A stretch of 64,000 bases of DNA, from NCBI RefSeq assembly GCF_900156065.1, contig NZ_FTNF01000004.1, positions 62,001-126,000 of the forward strand, written 5' to 3'. The stretch is from Micromonospora avicenniae. Lineage in GTDB: Bacteria; Actinomycetota; Actinomycetes; Mycobacteriales; Micromonosporaceae. The notes under the pieces are model-generated. The model made no database searches, was not told the DNA's origin, and worked only from the letters and a program-made list of their open reading frames with translations. Shown here piece after piece: positions 42,418 through 52,100 of the stretch. Made by a program: the position numbers and the translations under genes. Position 1 is the stretch's first letter. Every line of letters begins with the position of its first letter.

Positions 42418-42968
42418 CCGAGTGGCGCGACGCCACCGCGTTCTACCTTGCCTCAGGTGCGGACGACGACGAGCAATGGCTGCGGGGCCTGTCGAGTCGT
42501 ATCGACCTTCGTTCGGACAGGCTCGTCTTCGACGAGCACTCGTCGATGTTGAACTGCGAGTGGGCGGGGCTCGACTGCCGGGCACAGCTGACCAGCGGTC
42601 CGACCGGAACAACGCTGATCATCAGCTACTTCGCTCGCGATTTCCGTGAGCATGTCGCCGCCGAGTCCGAGCGCTGGCGCGACTTCTGCCGGCTCTTCGC
42701 GCGGGCCTGCCTCGAACTCGACCCCGCTGTCGCGGTAGCTCTCGGCACCATCTCCGACGACGTTCTGTCCGACGTCCGCGACTTCGACTCGCTGGTCGCG
42801 GAGGGGAACGCTGCCGGACTTCAGGATCGGTGGCACGCTCTGCTGTACCTCTCCCCCGCGCTGGCGCAGTCGGCGGAACCCTCCCGGGCCACGGCGCCAC
42901 TCGCCCGCCTGCTACCCAACGGTGGACGCGTCAGCTGGGACTGGAGGTACGACGACTTCCCGGAATGA
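42414..42968 (+). CDS. Putative immunity protein for the upstream effector
   Basis: A 184-residue acidic cytosolic protein with no family I recognise. It starts at ATG 42414 with GGAGGCG upstream and overlaps the effector stop by 4 nt. The sequence alternates strands and helices (RLVFDEHSSMLNCEWAGLDC, TTLIISYFARDFREHVAAESERWRDFCRLF) and ends in WDWRYDDFPE. Size, acidity and overlap with a nuclease-like effector gene are what one expects of an immunity protein. It could instead be an export chaperone. Confidence 0.6.
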   Translation: MTEWRDATAFYLASGADDDEQWLRGLSSRIDLRSDRLVFDEHSSMLNCEWAGLDCRAQLTSGPTGTTLIISYFARDFREHVAAESERWRDFCRLFARACLELDPAVAVALGTISDDVLSDVRDFDSLVAEGNAAGLQDRWHALLYLSPALAQSAEPSRATAPLARLLPNGGRVSWDWRYDDFPE

Positions 42969-42983
42969 TCGCCGCAGTCCTGG

Positions 42984-44588
42984 CTACCGGCCGAACGCGG
43001 CGGCGAGTTCGTCGTCGAAGGTGGCGATCGGGTGGCCGCCCGCGTCATAGGCGACCAACCACCCATGCACCATGGTCGCGGACCGGAACGAGAAGACCCG
43101 GGGGCCTGGGTAGGGCGACAGCAGCGGAATGACGCGCGGTGGACCGCCCGGGGCCGAGTGGTACTCCAGTCGGGCCACCTCCGCCGACACCACCCCGTTC
43201 ACCCGCACCTTCGTCTTCTCGGCCCGGGTGCCGAAGGTGACCGGCCCGCCCGTGTCGTAGGACGCGCACTCGACGGCGCTTCGGCAGACGAAGAAGTAGC
43301 GCGGGTTCGCCACGTCGTCGAGCGCGTACGCCTTGAAGGTCGGGTCCGCGCCCGCCGGCAGCGGCTGCACGGCGAAGAACGCGACGGCCGTCGCGGCCGC
43401 GACCCCGGTGCGCAGCCAGGCCCGGCCGGTAATCCGCGAGCGTCTCGTCCGGGCCGCGACGACCGCCACCCCGCCGAAACCGGTGAGGCAGAGCGCCACG
43501 ACACCGAGCGCGCGGGCGTTCTCGAGCAGGAACTGCACCCCCGGCCGCATCGAGACGGCGCTCAATGCGGCGCCCAGCGAAACCACCATCGTGGTCAGCA
43601 GCGCGACGCCGGCCGCCCTGCGGGCCACCCCCGTGGTCCCGATCAGCAGCATCGCGGCCAGCACCGGCCAGACCTGGTGATGCGTCCAGGAGACCGGCGA
43701 CGCGGCGACGGTGGCGCACCCGACGAGCACCGCGGCGTGCCCCGGGCACCCCTGCGTTGCCAGCTGGCGGGCGCGCAGTAGCGCCACCGCGCAGACGACA
43801 GCCACCAGGCCGGCCCAGACCAGCGGCAGGGAACCCGCGTCGAGCCCGAGCCGCAGCAGCATCCCGTGCAGGGACTGGTTGCCCAGTGAGGCGAGATTGC
43901 CGATCCGACTGGTCTCCAGCACCGTCCCGGCCCAGTAGGTCCAGCTCTCCCCCGGCAGGACGGCGGCCGCGAGCCCGGCGCAGGCCAGGAACGTGGCCGC
44001 CGCGCGGGCCGCGTCCCGGTAACGCCCGGCGGCCAGGTAGTAGACCACGAACAGCAGCGGGGTGAGCTTGATCGCCGACGCCACGCCGACGAGCACTCCC
44101 CGCAGGCGCGGCGGAACGACCTCCATGCCGTCGAGCAGTGCCAGCAGCACGACGAAGATGCTGACCTGACCGAAACGCAGGTTGCTCTGCACCGGGGCGG
44201 AGAGCATCAGCGCGAGCGCCACGACAGCCACCGCCGCGTGCCGCCGCGACCGGCCGCGCGCCAACACCCTGCCCACCGGCACCGCGACGACGACGACCGC
44301 CGCGCAGGTCGCCAGCAGCCACCCGACCTGCACCACCGACTCGGGCACGAGCGTGATCGGCCAGAGCGCGAGGGCCGCGAACGGCGGGTAGGTGAAGGGG
44401 CCGCCGTTCTCCGCGACGTACCCGTACAGCGGGCGCCCGGCGCGCAGGTCGAGCAGCGCCCCGTAGTAGATGTGCAGATCGGAGAGTCGGTCCTCGCGCC
44501 GCAGGACGAGCGCGGCGGAGACCAGCGCGACGGCGGCGAACGCCGACCACAGAAGTACCACCCGTCGATCCCGCACGGATGCCAGCAT
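42984..44588 (-). CDS. GT87-family polyprenol-dependent mannosyltransferase-like membrane protein
   Basis: A 534-residue protein with about ten to twelve membrane helices. GT87 (DUF2029) features: an early Asp loop SDLHIYYGALLDLRAGRPLYG, the FTYPPFAALALWP motif, LRFGQVSIFVVLLALLDG and AIKLTPLLFVVYYL. Actinobacterial relatives (PimE class) transfer mannose from a polyprenol phosphate to envelope lipids or glycans outside the membrane. The last 115 residues (from about PLPAGADPTFKAY) form a soluble strand-rich domain with two cysteines (FFVCRSAVECASYD), which is not usual for the family. It is convergent with the secretion locus, 15 nt away. Confidence 0.82.
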   Translation of the reverse strand: MLASVRDRRVVLLWSAFAAVALVSAALVLRREDRLSDLHIYYGALLDLRAGRPLYGYVAENGGPFTYPPFAALALWPITLVPESVVQVGWLLATCAAVVVVAVPVGRVLARGRSRRHAAVAVVALALMLSAPVQSNLRFGQVSIFVVLLALLDGMEVVPPRLRGVLVGVASAIKLTPLLFVVYYLAAGRYRDAARAAATFLACAGLAAAVLPGESWTYWAGTVLETSRIGNLASLGNQSLHGMLLRLGLDAGSLPLVWAGLVAVVCAVALLRARQLATQGCPGHAAVLVGCATVAASPVSWTHHQVWPVLAAMLLIGTTGVARRAAGVALLTTMVVSLGAALSAVSMRPGVQFLLENARALGVVALCLTGFGGVAVVAARTRRSRITGRAWLRTGVAAATAVAFFAVQPLPAGADPTFKAYALDDVANPRYFFVCRSAVECASYDTGGPVTFGTRAEKTKVRVNGVVSAEVARLEYHSAPGGPPRVIPLLSPYPGPRVFSFRSATMVHGWLVAYDAGGHPIATFDDELAAAFGR

Positions 44589-44706
44589 AGGGTTCCGTGC
44601 CGGGACGTAGGCCCCGCGGACCGCCTGGGTCCGACCGGCCGACCCGGCTACGGACCGGGCGGGGTGACGGCCGCAGCCGCCGCCCGTCCCGGTCCGCGCC
44701 GTCGGG

Positions 44707-45171
44707 TCAGCCCCAGTTCTGCGGGGCCGGCTGGCGGGTGGCGGCGTTGATCCGGTTGAAGAAGTTGGTGGTGGCGATCCAGAGCACGATCGCCGCCAGT
44801 TCCTTCTCCCCGAAGTGCCGGGCGGCCTCCGCCCAGACGTCGTCCGGTACGGCGTCGGCCCGGTCGGCGAGGCGGGTGGCGGCCTCCGCGAGCGCGAGCG
44901 CGGCCCGCTCGGCCTCCGTGAAGTACGGCGTCTCGCGCCAGACGGCCACCGCGAACAGCCGCTCGTCGGTCTCCCCCGCCTTGCGCATCTCCCGGGCTCC
45001 CGAGTCGACGCAGGCGCTGCACCCGTTGATCTGGCTGGCTCGCAGGTGCACCAGTTCCAGGGTGCGCTGGGGCACGCCGGCCGAGTGGGCCGCCTTGTAC
45101 AGCAGGTTGACGGCCTTCACCGCGTCCGGCAGCAGTCCGGCGGGGTTCGCGATACGCGGTTCGATGATCAT
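44707..45171 (-). CDS. Carboxymuconolactone decarboxylase/AhpD-family protein
   Basis: A 154-residue helical protein with the AhpD redox motif CSACVDSGAREM (Cys-x-x-Cys followed by the His-equivalent position) near residue 50, preceded by LELVHLRASQINGCSAC. Members carry out peroxidase-like or decarboxylase chemistry. It is divergent from an ECF41-type sigma factor, and this gene family (COE: carboxymuconolactone decarboxylases, oxidoreductases, epimerases) is the known target and neighbour of ECF41 sigma factors. It is therefore probably transcribed by that factor. Confidence 0.88.
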   Translation of the reverse strand: MIIEPRIANPAGLLPDAVKAVNLLYKAAHSAGVPQRTLELVHLRASQINGCSACVDSGAREMRKAGETDERLFAVAVWRETPYFTEAERAALALAEAATRLADRADAVPDDVWAEAARHFGEKELAAIVLWIATTNFFNRINAATRQPAPQNWG

Positions 45172-45244
45172 CTTGTTCGTCCCTTCCTCTAGGCTGGCCG
45201 GGTGTCCACCGTGGCGCGACGTCCGGCCCGTTCACCGGTATGTC

Positions 45245-45268
45245 GACGGCCGGCCCGAGTCCGTGACA
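45245..45268 (-). promoter_or_regulatory. Candidate ECF41-type promoter for the AhpD-like gene
   Basis: Reading toward the AhpD-like gene, TGTCAC (complement of 45263-45268) is followed 14 nt later by CGTC (complement of 45245-45248), about 74 nt before the start codon. ECF41 promoters described in the literature have TGTCACA and CGTC elements. The spacing here is a little shorter than I remember, so this is tentative. Confidence 0.35.
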
Positions 45269-45315
45269 GATGTGGCTGCGGTCACATCGACGCCCGTGTG
45301 AAGAGGTGTGCAGAC

Positions 45316-46197
45316 ATGCGCGATGCGGACCTGTTGGCTCAGCGCTTCGAGGAGCACCGACCGCACTTGCGGGCGGTGGCCCACCGGATGCTCGGGTCCG
45401 ACGCCGAGGCGGAGGACGCCGTCCAGGACACCTGGCTGCGGCTGACCCGGGCGGAGACGGACGGGATCGACAACCTTCCCGGCTGGCTGACGACCACGGT
45501 CGGCCGCGTCTGCCTGGACCGGTTGCGGTCTCGTACCGTCCGGGCCGAGCAGCCGTGGGACGACGGCGAACCGGCGACCGGTCCGACGGACGGCGAACCT
45601 GCCGACCCGGAGCGGGAGGCCGTTCGCACCGAGTCGGTCGGACGGGCACTGCTGGTCGTGCTGGACACTCTCGCGCCGACCGAGCGGTTCGTCTTCGTGC
45701 TGCACGACATGTTCGCGGTCTCCTTCGACGAGATCGCCTCCGTCGTCGACCGCAGCCCCGCCGCCGTACGGCAGATCGCCAGCCGGGCCCGCCGACGGGT
45801 ACAGGCCGGCGGCCAGGTCCGGGAGACGGATCCGACGCGTCAGCGGCAGGTCGTCGAGGCGTTCCTCGCCGCGTCCCGCGAAGGCCGGTTCGACGATCTG
45901 GTCACCCTGCTGGACCCGCACGTGGTGCTGCGGGCGGATCCGGTGGCCGTCGGCATGGGGTCCGCCCCGCAGACCCGTGGCGCGGCCGCCGTCGCCGCGT
46001 TCTTCAACGGCCGGGCGCAGGCCGCGGTCCCCGCGTACGTGGATGCCGCGCCGGGCGCGCTCGTGGTGGTCGGTGGCCGGACCCGGATCGTGCTGACCTT
46101 CATCGTCACCGACCGGATCATCGGCATCGAAGCGGTGGCCGACCCGGAGCACATCGCGTCACTCGACTTCGTCACGGACGACCTGGCGCGGCGGTGA
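45316..46197 (+). CDS. ECF41-type RNA polymerase sigma factor (SigJ-like) with SnoaL C-terminus
   Basis: A 293-residue sigma factor. Region 2 is LLAQRFEEHRPHLRAVAHRMLGSDAEAEDAVQDTWLRL. Region 4 is PTERFVFVLHDMFAVSFDEIASVVDRSPAAVRQIASRARRRV. From about residue 175 an NTF2/SnoaL-like extension follows (VEAFLAASREGRFDDLVTLLDPHVVLRADP), which in ECF41 proteins replaces a separate anti-sigma factor. The family DGGGR-type loop appears here as VVVGGRTRIVL and the distal NPDKL-type motif as DPEHIASL, both altered. The start ATG follows a leader with AGAGGTG. It is divergent from its likely target, the AhpD-like gene. Confidence 0.9.
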   Translation: MRDADLLAQRFEEHRPHLRAVAHRMLGSDAEAEDAVQDTWLRLTRAETDGIDNLPGWLTTTVGRVCLDRLRSRTVRAEQPWDDGEPATGPTDGEPADPEREAVRTESVGRALLVVLDTLAPTERFVFVLHDMFAVSFDEIASVVDRSPAAVRQIASRARRRVQAGGQVRETDPTRQRQVVEAFLAASREGRFDDLVTLLDPHVVLRADPVAVGMGSAPQTRGAAAVAAFFNGRAQAAVPAYVDAAPGALVVVGGRTRIVLTFIVTDRIIGIEAVADPEHIASLDFVTDDLARR

Positions 46198-46242
46198 CCG
46201 GGCGAGAAGCCACGGCAGGCCGGCAGGCGGCGGACGGCGGCG

Positions 46243-46845
46243 TCAGGGAGCCAGGAGGACGACGTGCAGGTTCCGGGGGCCGTGCACTCCCTCGACCCGG
46301 TTCAGTTCGATGTCGCTGGTGGCGGAGGGACCGCTGATCCAGGTCAACGGGCGACGCGGGTCGAGCCGGGCCACCGCGTCCGGCACCCCCGCGACCACCT
46401 GCTCGGCACGCAGCACGCAGAGGTGCACGTCGGGCAGGAGCGTGATGACCCGCCGGCCCTGGTCGGGGGCGCCGTCCAGGACGATCGTGCCGGTCTCGGC
46501 GACGGCCACGGCCGCGGCGGTGACCACCCCGTCGGTGGCGGCGATCTCTTCGGTGGTGAGGTTGTCGTCGGTCACCGCGGTGACCGAGGCGGGCAGCCAC
46601 CGCCGGGGCAGCGCCGGCGGGATCACGATCCGGCGGCCGCCGAGGACGGCGTCGACGACCCCCGGCACCTCGGGCTCGGCGCACCGGTGCACGGTCGCCC
46701 GGTAGTCGGTGAGCCGGTCCACCAGCAGGTCAAGGTCGACGGTGGCGCCGGCCGGCCGGTAGTCGCGTGGCACCTCGGCCGGTTCGCGCGGCTGGGCGCC
46801 GCGGGCGGCACGCAGCCGGGCGAGGACCTCCTCCCGGCCGTTCAC
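46243..46845 (-). CDS. lutC: L-lactate utilization protein LutC (LUD domain)
   Basis: A 200-residue LUD-domain protein required for L-lactate oxidation. Family features are TTEEIAATDGVVTAAAVAVAETGTIVLDG (the AETGT stretch) and the C-terminal ISGPSATSDIELNRVEGVHGPRNLHVVLL. I place the start at GTG 46845, because it overlaps the lutB stop as GTGA and has GGTGGG upstream; ATG 46860 would overlap lutB by 19 nt without a ribosome site. It is the last gene of lutABC. Confidence 0.92.
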   Translation of the reverse strand: MNGREEVLARLRAARGAQPREPAEVPRDYRPAGATVDLDLLVDRLTDYRATVHRCAEPEVPGVVDAVLGGRRIVIPPALPRRWLPASVTAVTDDNLTTEEIAATDGVVTAAAVAVAETGTIVLDGAPDQGRRVITLLPDVHLCVLRAEQVVAGVPDAVARLDPRRPLTWISGPSATSDIELNRVEGVHGPRNLHVVLLAP

Positions 46846-48272
46846 CGCTGCGCCCACCATTCGCGGAACGTCCGCGGTGGCGGCTGCGGCAGGTCACGGC
46901 CGATCGTCCACCCGGACAGCGGTGGCGGCAGGCCGCGACCGCGGCGGCCGGCGAGACGGCTGAGCCGGGCCGCCCGCTGCGCCGCCGCGTAGAGCGCCGG
47001 CCGGTCCATGACGTACGCGGCGGCGGCCATCGCCGCGGCCTCGGACCTCGGATGGGGTACCTGGTCACGCAGGTGCACCAGCAGCTCCGGAATGTTGATC
47101 TTCACGGGGCAGGCGTCGTAGCAGGCGCCGCAGAGCGTCGAGGCGTACGGCAGGGAGGCATTGTCCTCCACCCCGGTGAGCTGCGGCGACAGCACGGCAC
47201 CGATCGGACCCGGATAGACCGACCCGTACGCGTGCCCGCCGGTCCGCTCGTAGACCGGGCAGACGTTGAGGCAGGCGGAGCAGCGGATGCAGTGCAAGGC
47301 CTGCCGGCCCACCTCGTCGGCCAGCACGGCGCTGCGCCCGTTGTCGAGCAGGACCAGGTGGAACGCCTGCGGTCCGTCGCCGGGCGTCACACCGGTCCAC
47401 ATCGACGTGTAGGGGTTCATCCGCTCCCCGGTGGACGCGCGGGGCAGCAGTTGCAGGAAGACCTCCAGGTCACGCCACGTCGGCACGACCTTCTCGACGC
47501 CCATCACGGTGATCAGCGTCTCGGGCAGGGTCAGGCACATCCGTCCGTTGCCCTCGGACTCGACGACGGCGAGGGTGCCGGTCTCCGCCACGGCGAAGTT
47601 GACGCCGGAGACGGCGACCCGCGTGGCCAGGAACGTCTCGCGCAGGAAGCGGCGCGCGGCGGCGGCGAGGGCGGGCGGGTCGTCGGTGAGCGACGGGTCG
47701 ACGCCCGGCATGGCGCGCAGGAAGATCTCGCGGATCTCGGCCCGGTTCCGGTGGATCGCCGGGACCAGGATGTGGCTCGGCCGGTCCTCGCCGAGTTGCA
47801 CGATCAGCTCGGCGAGGTCGGTCTCCACCGCCGCGATGCCGGCCGCCTCGAGCGCCTCGTTGAGGCCGATCTCCTGGGTCGCCATCGACTTGACCTTGAT
47901 GACCCGATCGCTGCCGGTCGCGGCGACCAGGTCGGTGACTATCCGGTTCGCCTCCACCGCGTCGGCCGCCCAGTGCACGGTGCCGCCGGCTGCGGTGACC
48001 GCCGCCTCCAGTTGTTCGAGCAGCTCCGGCAGGCGGGCCAGCACGTCCGCCTTGATCGCCGAGCCGGCCGCGCGCAGGGCCTGCCAGTCCGGCAGCTCAC
48101 CGATGACCGCGCCGGACTTGGCGCGGATGGTGGTGGTGGCGTGTCCCAGGTTGCGCCGCAGCTGCGGGTCGGCGAGGCCACGCCGGGCGGCGGCCGGGAA
48201 GGGCTCCTCACCACGCAGGTGACCGACTCCGCGGGGCGCGGTCGCCGGCATGCCGAGGAAGGTGCGGCTCAT
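46842..48272 (-). CDS. lutB: L-lactate utilization iron-sulfur protein LutB
   Basis: A 476-residue electron-transfer subunit. The N-terminal two-thirds is a LUD domain (VIKVKSMATQEIGLNEAL, NFAVAETGTLAVVESEGNGRM). Two [4Fe-4S] motifs follow: CIRCSACLNVCPVY (about 325) and CGACYDACPVKI (about 375). With LutA and LutC it forms the cytoplasmic complex oxidising L-lactate to pyruvate. The start ATG overlaps the lutA stop by 4 nt. Confidence 0.95.
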   Translation of the reverse strand: MSRTFLGMPATAPRGVGHLRGEEPFPAAARRGLADPQLRRNLGHATTTIRAKSGAVIGELPDWQALRAAGSAIKADVLARLPELLEQLEAAVTAAGGTVHWAADAVEANRIVTDLVAATGSDRVIKVKSMATQEIGLNEALEAAGIAAVETDLAELIVQLGEDRPSHILVPAIHRNRAEIREIFLRAMPGVDPSLTDDPPALAAAARRFLRETFLATRVAVSGVNFAVAETGTLAVVESEGNGRMCLTLPETLITVMGVEKVVPTWRDLEVFLQLLPRASTGERMNPYTSMWTGVTPGDGPQAFHLVLLDNGRSAVLADEVGRQALHCIRCSACLNVCPVYERTGGHAYGSVYPGPIGAVLSPQLTGVEDNASLPYASTLCGACYDACPVKINIPELLVHLRDQVPHPRSEAAAMAAAAYVMDRPALYAAAQRAARLSRLAGRRGRGLPPPLSGWTIGRDLPQPPPRTFREWWAQR

Positions 48273-49042
48273 GCCCGCACCGCCGTGCGGCCGGTCCGGC
48301 CGGTGGTGCCGTCGCGCTCGGTCGCGGCGAGGATCTCCGCCAGATGCACCGTGCGTACGCCGGTGCGCAGCCGGGACAGCCCGCCGCCGATGTGCATGAG
48401 GCAGGAGGCGTCACCGGCCGTGCAGACGTCGGCGCCGGTGGACAGGACGTGGCGCAGCTTGTCCGCGAGCATGGCGGTGGAGGTGTCGGCGTTCTTCACG
48501 GCGAAGGTGCCGCCGAAACCGCAGCACTGCTCGGCCTGCGGCAGCTCCACGAGGTCGAGGCCACGCACCTCCCGCAGCAGCCGCAGTGGCCGGTCCGCCA
48601 CGCGCAGCATCCGCAGCGAGTGGCATGTCGGGTGGTACGTCACCCGGTGCGGATAGTAGGCGCCCACATCGGTCACCCCGAGCACGTCCACCAGGAACTC
48701 CGACAGCTCGTAGGTGCGTCCCGCCACCGCCTCGGCGCGCTCGGCGAGCCGCTCGTCACCGGCCCCGCGGGCCACCGCGGGGTGCTGGTGCCGTACCGAG
48801 CCGACGCACGAGCCGGACGGGGCGACCACCACGTCGTACGGCTCGAAGGTGCGCACGTGGCGGCGTACCAGCGGCAGGGCCTGCGCCGAATAGCCGGTGT
48901 TGACGTGCATCTGCCCGCAGCAGGTCTGCTCGGGCGGGAAGACCACCTGGTGGCCGAGCCGTTCCAGCAGCCGCACGGTCGCCTCGGCCGCGGCCGGGAA
49001 GAGTGTGTCCGCCAGGCACGTCACGAAGAGCGCGATCCGCAT
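48269..49042 (-). CDS. lutA: L-lactate utilization protein LutA (CCG domain)
   Basis: A 257-residue protein with two heterodisulfide-reductase-like CCG domains: PPEQTCCGQMHVNTGYSAQA and LPQAEQCCGFGGTFAVKN. Cysteines in the FVTCLADTLFP and TYHPTCHSLRMLR segments complete the cluster ligands. ATG 49042 has GGCGGG upstream; GTG 49048 is an in-frame alternative too close to the ribosome site. It is first in lutABC and lies downstream of the fucosidase gene on the same strand. The lactate it oxidises is a predicted end product of the fucose pathway on the other side of that gene. Confidence 0.94.
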   Translation of the reverse strand: MRIALFVTCLADTLFPAAAEATVRLLERLGHQVVFPPEQTCCGQMHVNTGYSAQALPLVRRHVRTFEPYDVVVAPSGSCVGSVRHQHPAVARGAGDERLAERAEAVAGRTYELSEFLVDVLGVTDVGAYYPHRVTYHPTCHSLRMLRVADRPLRLLREVRGLDLVELPQAEQCCGFGGTFAVKNADTSTAMLADKLRHVLSTGADVCTAGDASCLMHIGGGLSRLRTGVRTVHLAEILAATERDGTTGRTGRTAVRA

Positions 49043-49177
49043 CGTCACCCGCCTCTCGGGTTCGGGCCGGCCCGACGCGCACCGGCCGCGGTTATTCGAT
49101 CAGTTCGGCCACCTTCACGCAACGGTCGGACCGGGGGCCGGCCAGGACGGCTGCCGGCGTCCCGGCGGGCGGCGGAG

Positions 49178-52100
49178 TCAGCCGAAGGCACGGCTCTGCC
49201 ACGTGCTGACCGCATCGGCTGGGAGCGCCTCGGGCAGGATGGCCATCCGGTCCACCTCGCCGGTGAGCCGCTGCCCGCCGCCCTGATCGGCGGCGAAACG
49301 CAGCTCCCGGGTGGCGCAGCCGACGATGCCGCCGTCCGGGACCTTGGCCGTGCCGGCCTGTCGACCGTCGAGGTAGACGGTGACGGAGCCGGCGTCGTCC
49401 ATGGTGACCACCAGGTCGACGTACCGGCCGAGGGGCACGGTGGCGTTGGTGGTGACGCCGGTGCCGGAGCCGATGAACCGCACCTGGTTGGCAGGGGTCA
49501 GGTCGATCAGCACCCCGTCGGTGCCCGGATCGCCGCTGGGCTGGAAGTCGAACAGGCGCCGGTAGCTGCCGCTCGTGGTCACCTTGACCTCGGCGGCGAA
49601 GGTGGCGGTCTCCAGGAAGCCCAGCGTGGTGGGGGCGGTCCGCAGGTAGCGGGCGCCGTCCAGGGCCAGCGCGGTGCCGGTCGGCCCGTCGGCGACGTAC
49701 GCCGCACCGGTCTGCACCGTGGCCGTGCGTCTGTTCGGCGACCGGTCGGCGATGGTGTCGCCGCTCTCCGGATCCCAGGCGACGAGCGGCCGGCCCGGGT
49801 CCGGCCGGGCGCACGGCGGCGGTACGGGCAGGGCGATGGCCGTCCACGCGGATGCCCGCCACCTGTCGTTGACCAACCGCGCCTCGATCCGGTTCCTGCC
49901 GGGCGCGGCGTCCCGGGTCGGGGTGACGGTGAACCGGTAGACCTGGGAGTCGCCGGAGCGCAGGCGCGGCACCTCGAACCGGGCGGGACGCACGTTCCAT
50001 CCGGTCGGCAGGGCCGGCGTCAGCCGGGACGGCGGCAGGTTCTGCGCGGCGTCGACCGTCACCGAGACCGTCCCCGGCTGGTCGGCTTCGAGCATCGCCG
50101 GGGCGTCGATGGTGAAGCGGACTCCGGCGGTGGCGACGTAGCGGTGCCCGGCCTTGGCCGCGAACGTGAGCCGTTCGCCGCGGGCCTCGGCGTCGACCCG
50201 CTTGCCGGTCGTGGCGTCCACCATCCGAAACGGCCCGGCGAAGAGCGGGCTGCGCAGCTGCACCTCCCCGGTCCGCCCGGCGGTCACCGCGATCTCGGTC
50301 GCGGCACCGGCCGACCACGTCGTGTCGACGGTGAGGTCGCCGCGGGCGCGCAGCCCGCTGATCGAGCCGTCCTGCCAGGCGCTGGGCAGCGCCGGGAGGA
50401 CGTGAACCTCGCCGCTCTGGCTCTGCAGCAGCATCTCCGCGACGCCGGAGGTGGCACCGAAGTTGCCGTCGATCTGGAACGGCGGGTGGGTGTCCCACAG
50501 GTTGGCGAGGGTGCTCTGCCGTAGCTGCTCGGTGAGCATCTTGTGCGCGTGGTCGCCGTCGAGCAGCCGGGCCCAGAAATTGATCTTCCAGGCCTTGCTC
50601 CAGCCGGTGCCGCCGTCGCCGCGCGCGGTGAGCGAGACCCGGGCCGCGTCGGCCAGCTCCGGGTCGTCCAGCGCCGAGATCTCGGCGCCGGGGTGCAGGG
50701 CGAACAGGTGCGAGACGTGCCGGTGCTCGTTCCCGGGGTCGTCCAGGTCCTCCTTCCACTCCTGCAACTGCCCCCACGAGCCGACCCGGATGCCCGGGTC
50801 GAGGTTGGCCAGCGCGGCTCGCAGCTCCTTGCGGAAGGCGTTGTCGCCGCCAACGATTCCGGCGGCCTCGACCGTGTTGGTGAACAGGTCCCAGACGATC
50901 TGCTGCGACATCGATGCGCCCGCGGTGAAGTCGCCCTGCTCCGGTGAGTAGCTCGGTGAGACGACGAGCTTGCCGTCGCGTGGGTCGACGACAAGCTCGT
51001 CGAGCCAGAACTGCGCCAGCTGCTTCATCACCGGATACGCGCGGTCGGACAGGAACCGCTGGTCCCGGGTGAACTGGTAGTGCTGCCAGTAGTGCTGGGC
51101 GAGCCACGCCCCGGCCTCCGGGAACCAGAACGAGGAGGCCCAGTTGTGCAGCCCGGTGAACCCGTAGATGTTGGTCTCGTTGTTCACCACCCAGCCGCGG
51201 TTCCCGTAGATCTCCCGGGCGGTCACCTGGCCCGGTGGGACCATCGAGTCGACGTAGTCGAACAGCGGCGCGGTGGTCTCCGAGAGGTTGGTGAGCTCGG
51301 CCGGCCAGTAGTTCATCTGCAGGTTGATGTTGACGTGGTAGTCGGCGTCCCAGGGTGGGTTGGTGGAATTGTTCCAGACTCCCTGGAGGTTCGCCGGCAG
51401 CGAGCCGGCCCGTGACGACGCGATCAGCAGGTAGCGGCCGTACTGGAAGAAGAGCGCCTCCAACGCGCGGTCGGCCGGGGCGGCGCCGCCGGTGTAGGCG
51501 CGCAGCAGTTCGTCGGTCGGCACGTCCGGCATCGCCTGGCCGATGTCCAACCGGACCCGGTCGAACAGGGCACGATGGTCGGCGGCGTGCGCGGCGAGCA
51601 GATCGGCGTACGTCCTGCGCGCCGCCGCGTCCGCGGTGGCGGTGACCGCCGCGTGGGGGTCGGCGCCCCGGTAGCTCGGGTAGCGGGACGCGTAGTCGGT
51701 GCCGGCGGCCAGGACCAGCGTGGCCGCGTCGGCCTCCCGTACGGTGACCGTGCCGTCGGTGCCGTCGGTCACGGCGCCACCCTCCGCGGTCACCTGGATC
51801 TGGGACTCGTACCGGAGCTTGTTGTCGTTGAGCGCGCCGGCGAACGTGATGCGTCCGCCGCTGGCGGTGATCGCCTTGGACCGGTTGCCGGGCGCGGTGA
51901 CACCGGCGGTGAAGCCGATCCGGCCCGGCTGGTCGGCGGTGAGTCGGACCACCAGGACCTTGTCGGGGTGGCTGGCGAAGTACTCCCGGGTGTACCGCAC
52001 CCCGTCGTCGAGGTAGGACACCTTCGCCACGGCCCGGCCGATGTCGAGCTCGCGGCGGTACTCCTGGACCGGGCCCGGGTCCTCGGCGAGCCGCAACGAC

